64,000 bases of DNA from Lophius americanus (lineage: Eukaryota; Chordata; Actinopteri; Lophiiformes; Lophiidae): assembly GCA_037951165.1 (NCBI GenBank), contig JBBDHG010000041.1:1208501-1272500 (forward strand), in the 5' to 3' direction. Below are positions 1 through 12,328 of this stretch, one piece after another. Every line of letters starts with the position of its first letter. Positions within the stretch are counted from its first letter, which is position 1. The position numbers and the translations under genes are program-made. The notes under the pieces are model-generated. The model worked only from the letters and a program-made list of their open reading frames with translations, was not told the origin of the DNA and made no database searches.

Positions 1-40
1 ATTTACATAATTAATGCCCTCTAACGTTCTCTGTCTCTCA

Positions 41-48
41 CACACACA

Positions 49-95
<47 letters not shown>

Positions 96-121
96 CACAC
101 CCGCATGCACACACACACTCA

Positions 122-170
<49 letters not shown>

Positions 171-175
171 ACACA

Positions 176-219
<44 letters not shown>

Positions 220-549
220 TACACTTACTCACACATGCACACGCGCATACACACACAACACACCCGCATGCACACACACACTCACACACATACACACACA
301 CAAATACACTCACTTACACAAACACACAAGCACACATATACACTCAAACATACACACACTCACACATACACACACATGCACTTACAAGCGCGCACAGGCA
401 CACACACACACCCTCAAACACACACACATACACGCATGCAAATATACACACTCACACAAACACACGCACACATACTCTTAAACACACACTCACACTTACA
501 CACACGCACGCACACGCGTACATGCATGCACACACACTCTCACATACAC

Positions 550-586
<37 letters not shown>
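41..586. repeat. Compound (CA)n microsatellite
   Basis: About 0.55 kb of almost pure CA dinucleotides, interrupted by CT, AT, GC and CAAA variants. A block around 100-125 recurs around 262-290, so part of the array spread by duplication of larger units. The long His/Thr open frames on the plus strand and Val/Cys frames on the minus strand are by-products of the repeat, not genes. Confidence 0.97.
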
Positions 587-588
<2 letters not shown>

Positions 589-590
<2 letters not shown>

Positions 591-2072
591 CTGATTTCAT
601 TTTTCCACACAGCAGAGCTGCACTGGAGCTGCTCTCCTTCCCCAAGGAGTGAATTAAAGCCCTGCTGAGAAAGCCTGTTTCTGTCCGACACGATGAAGAC
701 CATCACTCACTGATCCTCAAGTTTGTAATCCGCTAGAAGCTTCTGATAGAGATGGAGAGGGAAAAGGAAGTGATTCTGACACGGAGACACGTCCCAGGCC
801 TCTCCCCCCGTGACTGCTAACATGAGCTTTGGACATGCGGCTACAGACGATGGATGGATGGATAGTCTATATTTGACATAACATGAAGAAATGTCTTATA
901 GAGAAAAAAGCCTCTTCTGTTCCAAAGAGTCATCCACAAATATACACATTTTTATAAAATCATCACCAAATATTCAAAAAAATTATAAAATCATCAACAA
1001 AGCTACATATAAAAAATATTTTATCTGTTGAAGGAGAGTCCCTCTGAATTTCTTTGTGTTGCTGGTTTTGACATTGTCTTTCTGACGTGAAGAGCATTTA
1101 CCTTATTCCTCTCTATGTCACGGCCCACCCGTGAGTCCTCCCCTAATAGGACTCTAACTTTTCTTTCTTGTCTCTCCCCAGCACCCGCCTCCCTTCTTCC
1201 CTGTGTATGTATATGTGTGTATGTTGTTGGGCGGCTCATCTCCAAACCTGCCATCAATCAACACATTCCCTTCTGTGTTTCAAACCAGACGGATCCTTCA
1301 CTCCTAAGCATCGGGTTTGAACTCCTTGTGTATTTTGAAAGGGATGTAACTTTCCTGTACTCCGGTCATCAGCTCCAGTCTCAATGTCACCTTCACCTGG
1401 AGGTAATGCAGAACGCAGCTGGACCAGCCACACCAGAACTCCCCCTCCAGTTCGCAGCCTGTCTCCGTCTCCACTTTAGAAAGCAGAAGAAAAACATTCA
1501 TGACCTTTATCCATCTCCGTGTGTTTCCAAGGGTCAAAAAACACTCTGCCTCCTCAAAACGACCATTTCATGTAAACAAGTATATTTAAAGTGTATCCTC
1601 CTTCCACAGACTAATTTAACCCAATTGAGCAACCAAAGCGGCGTAGTTGAAATGGATCTATGACTTCCGTGCTGGTTTGGGATTTGTTGACATGATTGAA
1701 TGACCTCCTAAGTCTTTGACCTCTCCCTGCAGACTTTCCCTATCTGGTGTCAAAGGTCAACAGTTAGCGGTCACCATTGTCTGTCGCAGGCCAGACGGTA
1801 GTCACTCAGACCGCAGACGGAAAAGCCCCAAATCAGATCCAGATCTCAGGGCGAAAACAAAACACTACCACCACTGTCGGCTGGGCAGGTTTTACGGTCG
1901 GGTGTAAAAAAAGGTCATTAATTAAAGCACCTCAACACGAGTCGGAGCCCCAGGTAGACTCCTAAAACATTCCCACGTTTAAAGGCGTGAAACTTAATAG
2001 AGAGTGTGTCACAGACAAATAAACACCACAAGTCTGACTTAGTCGCTTTATTACCTGGAAGCCCCCCCCCCC

Positions 2073-2104
<32 letters not shown>

Positions 2105-2251
2105 CGTAGAATGATGGGGCTGGTCGGATCTTTTCTATTTTTTTAAACTGTTTTTGATAGGTTGCTCTAAGAAGTATATGTGAGTCACTTGAGACAAGAG
2201 AGTCATGATCAAGCCTGCAAAATGATTATTTTTGTTACCGGCAGCAGGTAT

Positions 2252-2296
<45 letters not shown>

Positions 2297-2950
2297 CAAA
2301 CACACACACAGAGCGGTTTTCAGAGACTATGACACAAAGATGAAAAGATATGATGGAACTCGGTTGACGGTAGTTACGGCACGACCTGCTATCAATAGAT
2401 TCTCTGCGGGGTCAAGCTCAACAGGATGACCTGTGGATTTTACGTTTCTGGTTACATAACTAACCAAATGTTTTGAAGAAAAAGGATTTCGTCCAATTAA
2501 GCTTCTTGGCACGAAAAAGGAAAATCTCTCCATTTAGATTTTGGCGGTCGGTGTTTGCTGCCACGGTTCAAAGCGCTTTCAAAGGCAATGTCGCCCCCAG
2601 AAACATTCAAAGGTTTCCCTCCCTTCATTAACCCTTTAAATCTTCTCACCAGGAAAAAGAATGGGGGAAAGTTTGACTTTATTTCTTTAGAGTATTTATT
2701 GATTGAATATTTTAGACACTCCAAAATTACCACAAAATGAGAAATTGTTGGGTCAAACATGTTTTTAAACAGTATATAGAAATCAGATTTGGTTTAATGA
2801 TGTCATTTTGTATTTCAGTTTTAATTGGATCTGCTCAACCTTTTTGGTAAAACTTGTTCTTAGAAAACTATTTGACCCTAATTAGACTCTTTTTTGTTGT
2901 CGCAACAAGTTACGTAATTCTGTTTTGTACGTCCTCACATGTTTAATACC
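589..2950. other. Intergenic stretch, no gene recognised
   Basis: No coding exon is recognised on either strand. The stretch holds two short CA arrays (about 2062-2105, preceded by a C run, and 2256-2312). An open frame of 182 codons at 1115-1663 has no recognisable domain and no codon bias I can point to. A possible small exon at about 1790-1887, between a CAG acceptor and a GT donor, is not supported by any known protein. Confidence 0.6.
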
Positions 2951-2952
2951 CA

Positions 2953-3140
2953 CTCCTGTGTGGCCCTTTTGAACTGTGGTGTCCCCCAGGGCTCCACCCG
3001 TGGCCCCTTAATCTTTAGCGACCGGGGAAATATATTTTTAAAGATTCAGTCACGGCTGCCACAACGTTTTCCAGTAAGAATCAGTGAATCAAAATGTGCT
3101 CAGCCAAACAGTTGAGCAGGACATAAAAGGGTTATTAAGA
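2953..3140 (+). repeat. LINE reverse-transcriptase fragment (dispersed repeat family)
   Basis: Read on the plus strand, the segment keeps a decayed GVPQGS-x-LGPL reverse-transcriptase signature of L2/CR1/Rex-type non-LTR elements at about 2979-3015. A tail follows containing CAAACAGTTGAGCAGGACAT and a run like AAAGGGTTA. The same signature and tail recur at 42.9 kb in this orientation, and at 7.1, 27.2 and 31.8 kb in the opposite orientation. Too short and broken to be active. Confidence 0.7.
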
Positions 3141-4290
3141 ACGCTAATCTGACCGACGTCTAACTCTGAGCAGAGAGTAAAACCAACAAAATAAAAAGGT
3201 TATAGCTGCTGTCAGCTCACCCATATTGGCCTAATATAGATGATCATAGTTGATAATATGACGTAGGGGAACTATAAAATCTGCGTGTAGAGAGTGAGTC
3301 AGCGTATAAAAGACGCTCGTGGTCACACTCATACATTACGACCTGCACTCAGCCTGAATCTGTTCTTTCGTTAAATGGTGGAAAATATGTAGAGCCGTTT
3401 TTAATGAAAGACCCCATGAAGCTGAAGGCTTTGGTCATTGTTGCTGCTGAGATCGGGGACAGAACCTGTGGAGAGGCAAACCGGGGATCCGGTCACCCCT
3501 TTTAAAATAAGTGAGACCAGAGGTTGTGGTCCAAATACTTGAGTGTCCCCTGAAAAACTCATCCCAGGTAACGTAGAAGAGGCTGGAACCAAACATCAGA
3601 TTGGGGAAGAACGATGAGACGTCTGTGGATGAGTGGAGCAGCTCTTAATGGAGTGGTCACGGGAATATTCTCATCCACCCTACATGTACTGTGTGAACAC
3701 GGAAAATACCTACGGTGTTGTTGGAGGTGTGTTTTAGCAGCAGGGTGGCCATGAGTCTGATTTTTGGGCCGGACAGTCTGTATTTCAAACACCATGTCCG
3801 TGACCAGCCTTGAACCAGACGCTCATAAGTCCTCCTCTTGAGATTATGTGGAACCAGGGGGTCATTTTATTCTTAATTTATTCCTAAAGAGTGACTAACG
3901 CCTCTGATAATGCTAAGGTTTGAACAAGAAATCAAATCAATCATTGCACAGAGATGCTCTGCATGATGCATTCAATGTCTATTCAGTAACTTTCACTTTG
4001 GGGCGAAGCAGAATTGTAACGTCATAGTCATCAAGATGTGTCCAAATGTTACCTTACAAAATGTAGTATTTTGCAGTGTAAAAGTTATTTGAAGGAGCAA
4101 TTTGTAGATGTTTTCATGGCAATATCAAATCAATATCAGAGAGGGAATTGTGAAAAATCTTTATAAATTTATATTTCATTTCATCGCTATAGCCCTAATT
4201 CGCTGAATCATGCAAAGTGTCGTTTTTTTAGGTGTTATCAAAGTTGCTACCCTATTTCCAAGGATCTGTGGGAGTATGGAGTCCCAGGGC
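3141..4290. other. Intergenic stretch, nothing recognised
   Basis: Unique-looking sequence without a recognisable gene, RNA or mobile element on either strand. Confidence 0.5.
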
Positions 4291-4291
4291 C

Positions 4292-4638
<347 letters not shown>

Positions 4639-4894
4639 GTCAAGATGTGAAGTGGGTCGGGATAATGTCCAGATTGGCATCTTCAGAATTGCGTCTCTGC
4701 TCTTTTTGATGATGCGGTCCTGCTGGTCTTCTCAGTCTGTAACCTTCAGCACCTTTTTCATGATTTGCACCTGAGTAGGAAGTGGGAGGCATGGATGAAT
4801 GGATGAATTTGATGTAAAGGAGTTTAAGGATCTTTTTTATACCCGTTCATGCGTGATAGGAAAATGGAGGACAAGATGAACCAGATGAGTTAGA

Positions 4895-5100
4895 CAACCA
4901 TTCACGCTCACATTCACTCCTACGGGCAATTTAGCTTTACCTATTCACCTACACAGCATGTTTTTATAGAGGAAGCAGGAAGACCCGGAGTAAACCCACC
5001 CAGACACGGGGGAGAACACGCAAACTCAACACCGAAAGGCCGACAGAGGGGGATTCAGACCCGGTACCTTCTTGCTGTGAGGCAGCGGCGCTAACCAAAC
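4895..5100 (-). repeat. Teleost interspersed repeat, high-copy type
   Basis: The order of blocks (CATTCACGCTCACATTCACT, then CGGGCAATTTAG, then GGAAGCAGGAAGACCCGGAG, AAACCCACCCAGACACGGGG, GAACACGCAAACTC, and finally CCTTCTTGCTGTGAGGCAGC with GGCGCTAACCA) matches a very common fish repeat known from memory. Shorter pieces occur at about 56.70-56.80 kb and, as the terminal part only, at 7.69-7.74 kb beside the fdx2 promoter. The class is not certain, and strand is nominal. Confidence 0.6.
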
Positions 5101-7140
5101 AAACAAAAAAACATTGATCTGTGAAAATAAAGGGGGACTTGAGGCTCATTTCTCTTGTGATGGATGAGTCAGGAACAAGAAAAGCAAAAGCTTGAAAAAT
5201 AAGGAAAACAATCAGGGGAACTCTGATGGATGTGACTGTCTGCTACAAAATGACTTCTGGGAAAAATTCTGTTTTCACACGCCGCGTTCGTCCTTCCGAA
5301 CATATTCTGGACACTTAAACACATCGTATTGTGGGGATATTGAAACAGATTGTTAGATCACTGCACTAATGTCCACACTGGGCAGGAGAGGGGCAATGGG
5401 GGAATATGAAAGAACGGCTAGGGGCTAATTTACAAGTAAAGTGTAACAACCGCCACCCACCACATACACACATACACACATACACACACACCAGCAGCAC
5501 ACGGAGACGAACCAAAGGGTCCAGTAATAGAGTGAATGCTGCGACCGGTCCGGTGTAGGTGTGGATGTGAAAGAGTGCATCAGAAGTGTTTTGGTGTTTC
5601 ATTAAGTTGATTTAGAGGACATAAACTGCTATAATCTATATTCCAGAGACTTCACTCCTAACACTCTCTATAAAATTTGACAAGAAAAAAAAAAAAACGT
5701 TGACATAAGAATGCACCATTTACTTTTTATGGCAGTGCAGGAACCTCCGCAGCCAGATCCAGATGGAGGGTTAGTACGTGTGTCTCCCAGAACCCGCTTT
5801 AAGAGCAAATTCCCCCTGAGATTATTGTAAGAAACTAAAGAAAGACGAGAAAAAAAACTAAAATTGTAAAGCTTTCCCCGTGGATTAGTGATTGAAAGTC
5901 ACTGAAACATATAAATCACATGTCAGACATCAACACAACGGTCCACTGGGAGCGTTTTACAACTCTGTAAAGGGGTTGGATATTTTATGGCTCATTTTTC
6001 AAGATAACTTCCTTTAAATCTAAGCAGACGTCAAGGACAAAGAGGTAACGCAAAGGAGAAGACCGTACGCTTGAGAACTTAACTCGCCTCTAGTCATAAC
6101 ATTACTTCTCCATCTTCACACAACAGTGGTCTCACTTTTCTGCTGCCAGCCTGCATCAGATTTCTAATCTGGGCTTGTCTTCCGCTAGAACACTCACAAA
6201 CAAGGCAGAACATGTATTTCTTATTGTGTGTTCTGGGAGTACGTAGAGGTTAAAGAGAGCTCTTTAAGTATGAACTGGAAATCAAAACCCTGGTTTGCAT
6301 GTAAATGTCAAGCCTATGTTATTTGGAGTTGAATTATGGAATATATTCACATACTACAATACTGGAATATTCTATGAAAAGACCCGTTTGCCGTTCTGAA
6401 TGCATGACGATAAATAGTTAAAAAAAAACATTTAATATTTGGAGGCATGTTCTGTGATGGAATAATATCTGCCAAGTGGGTTTTTAACATTTTTGTGGAA
6501 TTTAGGGATGAATAATGAAAAGAAGGAAAACATGGGTGTTTGCATAGCAGAAAATAATATTCCTTCTGGGAATTCCACTTTTGGTGTTTGGCCTTACTGA
6601 GCAGCAGCTCCTCGTACTGAATGTTTTGAAGTTGGCAGAACACCCCTGATAAATACTGCTTTGTTCCCTATGCAAATTATGCCTCCGTCATCAACATGTT
6701 CTTAATAATGATTTAACTCTGTTGGATATCCGTTTCAGAGCTTTAGATTATTTTTTCAGTTAAATTATAATATCTATACTTTTTTTACTTGGGGTTATTG
6801 AATAAGTAATTCTTAAGATACCTTAGTAAAAGTAGTGAGTGTCAAATTTGAAGCACAAGGTCAAAATGCAAAGGCAAAAGTTGGGCCTATCCGTAAGCCC
6901 AAATTGGAAGGTTAGGTCTGCATGGTACCAGACATAAGTGTCAACTCCTGTAGAACCAAAAATGGTCCCCCTGGGTTTCAAACTCTCTACCTGACTAGGC
7001 AGAACCGAATAAAAGAACCCTAGACAATACAGAGATGCTGTCATTTGAGAGAGGGACGTCTGAAATGTTAATCATTGCTGATGTTGTGATTGCCTTTTTA
7101 TTTTATTTTATTATTATAACTGATTAATCTAATATCATAA
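5101..7140. other. Intergenic stretch, no gene recognised
   Basis: AT-rich sequence with one short CA-type array (about 5460-5492). No exon, RNA gene or mobile-element coding sequence is recognised. Confidence 0.5.
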
Positions 7141-7612
7141 TTAACCCTTTAATGTCCTGCTCAACTGTTTGGTTGAGCACATTTTGAGTCAGGATTTTAG
7201 TTTGAAAAATGTGTCTGAACCTGTTTATAATATGACCTAGTGGCAGGATGTATATGCTAAAGAGCATGGGGCCAAGGACAGAGCCATGGGAACACCACAG
7301 TTCAACGATTACTAAACATAATTATATAATTTTATTCAACCACAAACAGTCTAATAAGAGACATTTAGTTATCTGAAACACGCTTTACCAATTCGCTTAA
7401 GAGGTTTCACATTATAATGAAGATAGTAACGCTGAGCTAATCTAATTAAAATGGACTATTTTCCGTCAAAGTCTAATTTTTTAAACTGGTTAAAAACTGG
7501 CTGGAGAAAAACAATTTATAATTTTATGTTACATGTAGGGTGTCTTAGATATTAAATTGATAAATGAAATAAAATATGCAGAAAAATAATTCTTCCACAG
7601 TTTTTTTCTTTG
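7141..7612 (-). repeat. Dispersed ~0.5 kb repeat with LINE RT remnant
   Basis: Begins TTAACCCTTTAATGTCCTGC and reaches a reversed LGP/YILPLG reverse-transcriptase remnant near 7240-7300. It continues through GAGCTAATCTAATTAAAATG to a segment containing AAATAAAATATGCAGAAAAA. The same block order is seen at 27,249-27,775 and 31,828-32,395, so the repeat is longer than the RT snippet alone. Decayed and non-autonomous. Confidence 0.65.
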
Positions 7613-7689
7613 GTGAGGAAATTAACGCTTTAATAAATCTAGTCATGACGACATATTAATGGATCAATATTAATGTTCAAATAATATGT

Positions 7690-7735
7690 AAACCCAGAAA
7701 CTTACTGCCGTAAGGCAACGGTGCTGTCCACTGCG
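7690..7735. repeat. Terminal fragment of a teleost interspersed repeat
   Basis: AACCCAGAAACTTACTGCCG followed by TAAGGCAACGGTGCTGTCCA and CTGCGC is the end segment of the repeat type seen at 4895-5100. It lies about 200 bp upstream of the fdx2 start codon, and its last bases run into the NRF1-type motif. Confidence 0.55.
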
Positions 7736-7743
7736 CATGCGCT
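7732..7743. promoter_or_regulatory. NRF1-type palindromic site upstream of fdx2
   Basis: TGCGCATGCGCT matches the nuclear respiratory factor 1 consensus (YGCGCAYGCGCR) except possibly at the last base. NRF1 commonly drives nuclear genes for mitochondrial proteins, which fits fdx2 starting 200 bp downstream. Occupancy is inferred, not shown. Confidence 0.6.
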
Positions 7744-7819
7744 TTAGAGATAAAACAATTTCTTTAACTTTTTCCACTACCGCCAAACTAATAAGTATCT
7801 TACGTAAGTGAGTCTTGTT

Positions 7820-7943
7820 GTTTGAGCGGCGCGTGGGAGAGCAGCGCCCTCACGTGTTACGACCGAACGTCGCAGCAGCTGTCTCGTGAAGTCAGCGCTC
7901 TCTTCTCATTGGCCGTCTGCGGTCATGTGATCAAAACAGAAGC
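7820..7943 (+). promoter_or_regulatory. fdx2 core promoter region
   Basis: GC- and CpG-rich compared with its AT-rich surroundings. It contains a CACGTG E-box at 7851-7856, an inverted CCAAT box (ATTGG) at 7908-7912 and a TCATGTGA E-box of MITF/TFE type at 7923-7930, just before the start codon. There is no TATA box, as usual for a housekeeping promoter. The transcription start is not determined. Confidence 0.6.
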
Positions 7944-10864
7944 ATGGCGGCTTCCGCTGCGGTCCGCTCGAGTATGGGGCTGACTTTCAGACTTTCTCGA
8001 GTTACAGCGGACTGTAGCATGTGTTCTTTCAAGATGTTGAGAAGTTGTGTGGCCAGCGTTGCTAATCTACACAAGAATGGCTTGTTTGATAGCTGCCGGA
8101 CGATTAATCGACACTTGAAGACGAGTATAGGTAAGTGGTGCAGGTTGCTAGCACGTTTAGCCTGAATCAGAGGCTGTTTCTTCTTTGCTAACGATTTGTT
8201 TACGAGTAGTGGTTAACGAGTTAGTATTTTTCTAGAGCTAGTTTTGTTGTTCTCACCAGCAAAGTGCAGCGTTCAAATAATATCGTAAGTGAATGCAGTT
8301 GAAAGTCATTTAATAACACTTGTGTAACTCCTGTTGGGCATCACTGGATTTGATTTGGAAACTGTGTCAACATCTGCCAGAACCAGTACAAACCGATATC
8401 ATCAGCGAACACACAAACTCTAACCGCGCTGTTGCCCTTGTTTCTCATTTCAAAGGTCATTACAACAGCGAGGAGGGGAGCTCCGGTGCGGAGGACACAG
8501 AGGATGTGTAAGTTAACGGAGGGCTTTTATTATGAAAGAAGATCTTCTGAGTTTACACATTTTACTTTTAATACTCACTGGACTGCTTCTACAAGTAAGC
8601 TTATCAATATCAAACAACAAAACTGCAAAATCCCTGGTGAAACGCTTATATTTATTTTTCCCTGCAAAAAAGCATCGTCGAACTTTTTTGCCTTGTCATG
8701 CTGAACTTGCGTTTAGTACTGACCCAGACCCACGTCACAGAGGTGGTTTCAACATATAACGCTAAACTGGCACTATATGTCTGAAAATATTCATTTTATT
8801 GTTTGTGCTCCTGAATTTAAGGTTATCCATAATAGGATCAACAGGGTTTAGAGAAAACTTACATTGATGAGCCATAACATAATAACCAGTGTGCAGATTT
8901 TGTGTGGGCCCCCCCCTTTTACCCCTCTAAACAGCTCTGATCCACTGAGACATGGAGTACACCTCAGATTTCCTGTGGTATCCAACACGATTGTGTTAAT
9001 ATAACCGGATACTTAAATCCTTGTAAATTGCGAAGTGGGACCTGTTTTGATTGGACATGTTTGTGCAGCACATCCCACAGATGTGTGGAGGCTAAGACAT
9101 CACCTTGAACTCCTTGTTCACGTTCCTAAATTGCTCCTGAATCACATTTGCAGTGAGGCAGGATGCTTCATTCTTCTGAAAGAGGCCCCAACAATTAGGG
9201 AATGCTATTTTCATGAACATGTGTACTTAGTCTGCAACCATATTTAGGTAGGTGGAACATTTAATGATAACATCCACATGAGTGGCAGGACCCAAGTTTT
9301 TCTCAGCAGGACAGCACCGAAAAAATCACACAGCCTCCCCCAGCTCGTCTTCTTCTTATAGTGCAACCTGGTGCCATCTGTTGCCTAAGTTTGTGACGCG
9401 CATTCACTGAACCGTCCAAATGATATATTAGAAAGTGTGATTCGCCACTTTTTTTTCATTGCTTTTTGGTCCAGTTCGGATGCTGACATGCCCATTGTAC
9501 GAGCTTTCGGCAGTGGACAGGATACACTGGTGGGCCCTCTGATTTATCTTTGTCTATGCATCAAAGTGTGATCCACAATTTGTCCCAACACCTTTCTATC
9601 AGAACCAGCATTAGCTTTTTGTAGCAATTCGACCTACAATGGCTCTTGTGTTGGATGGTACAATACAGGCTAGACTTCCCTCCCAACGAATCATTGAGAC
9701 TTGGGTCTTCACCAACTCTTCATCAGTTCACCAGTTGTCCATCCCTAGAACAATTTAGTAGGTCTTAAACACTGCAGACTGGGAACACCCAACAAGAACT
9801 GAAGATTTGAAAATGCTAACCCAGTGATCTTGTCATCACCATGTGGTTCTTGCCAAAGTCCCTCATATGCTACACTTTCTCATTAGTCTCGCTTCCAACT
9901 CATCAACTTTGAGGAGGAAATGTTCACTTCCTGTCTAATTTATTCCTTCAGACGGGTTCCATTGTAAAAAGTTTGAATTATCTTCACATTCACCACTTTA
10001 CCTTTCAGTGGTTATAATATTATGGCTTATCGGTGTAAACTGTAGCTGAAGAGAAATGCTCAACACGCTGTTAGAAGTTTTGAAGCAAACGTTTAGAAAG
10101 AAAAGCTGAAAATTAAAACTTCATTGATGATTTATTCATCACACATTCCAAATTTAGTGAAAACATTTTTGTCGTAGAAGTTCACTGTCTCTTGATTTTC
10201 TCACACCATTTTACAGTGTCTTCTTTTTTGGATCTTCAGCTTTAGCAGTAAAGTGTCTTCAGAAGCATTTGTCATGTGTGTTGTCATAGGTGGAGCTGAC
10301 TTCGTTTTTGATTTGTCTTCTGTTCAGGGTGAATGTGGTGTATGTAGATCGCTCCGGTCAGAGGATCCCAATAAAGGCCAAAGTGGGAGATAATGTCTTG
10401 TATTTGGCTCACAAGCATGGGATTGAACTGGAAGGTGAGGATTTCCCTAGTTAAAGCAGTTTGTTGAATATTTATGCATTGATGTCGTTCATAATGTTTG
10501 TCCTTTCCACAGGAGCCTGTGAGGCGTCTCTGGCCTGCTCTACGTGTCAGGTCTATGTTAGTTATCCACATTTTGAAAAACTTCCAGAACCGGACGAGAG
10601 GTACGTGTGCTGCAGTTCATATCTTGAACATTTGATTTTGAACAAACGTGTGTGATAACGGGGAATGGAGTTCACTGTAAAGTTTAACAAATGTCTCGGC
10701 CCTCTAGGGAGGATGACATGCTGGACATGGCGCCCATGCTTCAGGAGAACTCCCGGTTGGGATGCCAGATCATTCTCACCCGAGAGCTTGACGGCGTTGA
10801 GCTCGTCTTGCCGAAAGTCACCAGGAACTTCTATGTCGACGGGCATGTGCCCAAACCTCATTGA
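7944..10864 (+). CDS. fdx2: Ferredoxin 2, mitochondrial (five coding exons)
   Basis: Coding exons read as 7944-8130, 8456-8507, 10328-10434, 10513-10600 and 10708-10864. All have GT-AG limits and compatible phases, giving 196 residues. The first ~60 residues are rich in Arg, Ser and Ala with few acids, as in a mitochondrial presequence. The adrenodoxin-type domain begins at DVVNVVYVDRSGQ. The [2Fe-2S] ligands are Cys118, Cys124, Cys127 and Cys164, spaced C-x5-C-x2-C-x36-C exactly as in the family. The protein ends HVPKPH, as FDX2 does. In the family, this matrix protein passes electrons from ferredoxin reductase to the iron-sulfur cluster assembly machinery. FDX1 (steroidogenic adrenodoxin) is the alternative, but the EDVVNVV start and C-terminus favour FDX2. 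Intron 2 (1.8 kb) is mostly a Tc1-like element. Adjacency to zglp1 is as in human. Confidence 0.95.
8862..10035 (-). mobile_element. Decayed Tc1/mariner-type transposon in fdx2 intron 2
   Basis: Full-length element of about 1.17 kb, flanked by TA on both sides (8860-8861 and 10036-10037), the target-site signature of Tc1/mariner. The ends are inverted repeats of about 26 bp around GCCATAACATAATAACC on the left and GGTTATAATATTATGGC on the right. The transposase lies on the minus strand and is broken by many stops and frameshifts. The order of recognisable blocks agrees with a high-copy fish Tc1-like family. It cannot be autonomous. A deleted relative lies at 11.87-12.33 kb and an end fragment at 44.3 kb. 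Confidence 0.85.
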
Positions 10865-11870
10865 GAAGAGTTGTCAGATGATGAAGAGGGAGTAACATGA
10901 GAGTCTCTCTGCTATGCTCCACTAAAGAGAGACTGACTCTCGAGATGCACGACAAGGAGAGCAAAGTCTGTTGCAACTCCCAAGGCCTCTTGCTGTCTGA
11001 CAGATTCTACCCTTAACCAAAGAAAGACCAGGGCTGCTGACAAGATCGGGCAGAGCCCTACGCTGTATGCGTGAAAAGTGAAAGTAATGGTTACTCCCAG
11101 GAAAACTGGTGGTTTATTGACACTATATTTATTCATGTGGAGAATTCTTGGGCCAGCATTACACCCCCACCAAATAACCTCGGCTAAAACACCCATTGTT
11201 TTATGTACTGTCTGTTGGAACAAGTTTTAACAAAGTTCATCTTTGGGTGGTTAAATGGAACATTCCTTGTTACATCTCAAACACGCACAAGTATCACAGT
11301 ATTTTGTTTTCATTTCTGTTATTATTGTCCTCCCTGATTCACTTGTCAGATGTCTTATGTAAGCATTTACTGTCACTTTTCCATGCCAGGTTAATGAGTA
11401 CGTACTGTGAAGGCTCCTCACTAAGTAGCCATGACCACTGACTCTAGATGGACCCAAGTCATGAACCTCAGTTTATTTTATTTTCTGCACGGTGCTGAAG
11501 CCAGACACTGAAGAAGCCATATTATGAAAAAGTGTTTGAAGTACAGAATGTGTCTAAACGCGCAAAATCTTAGCTCTTAATTATGATAAATCACAGTTTA
11601 GACATAAACTTACTCTTTCAATCTCTCCTAATTTCTCAAAGCACTAAATTGATTGTGTGTTGGATGGGGAACGCCTTTAAAACACTGCGATTACTTACTG
11701 CGATTAAGGCCCCGTTAGTTGATGTGGTTCAGGTGTGCGCTGATCCAGAACAGGATGGAGGTGGAGATTTTTTAAGGAATGAGAGTTTTAACATCCACAT
11801 TTTACTTGTTAATTCAACTGTACTTATCCAACTGAAACACGCACAGGAACAGACATAGATATGCAATAAA
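10865..11870 (+). other. Probable fdx2 3' untranslated region
   Basis: No coding potential is recognised after the fdx2 stop codon. The first clear polyadenylation signal is AATAAA at 11,865-11,870, about 1 kb downstream, at the border of a Tc1-like remnant. A shorter UTR using a non-canonical signal is possible. Confidence 0.4.
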
Positions 11871-11871
11871 A

Positions 11872-12328
11872 TTAAAACCAACTGCCTAATATTTTGTCGA
11901 TACCCCTTTTGCCACCAAAAACAGTTCTGATGCACAGAGTGCTCCAAACACCTACCAGAACCAGCATCACATTTCTCAACACTTCTTCTCTCTGTTCACA
12001 CAACATGGGCTAGACTTGCAGCACGCATCATCGAACCTTTGGTATCCATGACCCTGTCACCAGTTCAGCGGTTGTCCCTCCGTAGAACACTTTTAGTAGG
12101 TACTAACCACTGCAGATGCAGAACACCATACAAGACCTGCAGGTTCTGAGATGATCTGACCCATTTGTCTAACCATAAGTTCGCCCTCTTCAAAAGTTTT
12201 TGCCCTCTGTCATCTTTCCTTTATCCGACAAATCAACCTTGACCCAACCACTGACAGGTGTCATTACTTTTAGATGATGTCATCATGACTTAACTTGTCT
12301 GAGGTTATAATGTTATGGCTGATCAGTG
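11872..12328 (-). mobile_element. Internally deleted Tc1-like element
   Basis: Shares left-end-proximal sequence (TGCCTAATATTTTGTCGATA, then CCCTTTTGCCACCAAAAACA), right-half blocks and the right terminal repeat (GGTTATAATGTTATGGCTGA) with the fish Tc1-like family at 8862-10035. It lacks roughly 0.7 kb of the middle. The left terminal repeat is worn away. Non-autonomous. Confidence 0.75.

Noticed and set aside
14..706. His/Thr-rich and Val/Cys-rich open frames
   Set aside because: Direct products of the CA microsatellite.
1115..1663. 182-codon open frame
   Set aside because: No domain, no homology recognised, and no supporting splice or promoter signals.
1777..1965. Possible exon encoding a Gln/Thr-rich peptide
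   Set aside because: Acceptor and donor are mediocre and no protein family is recognised; likely chance.
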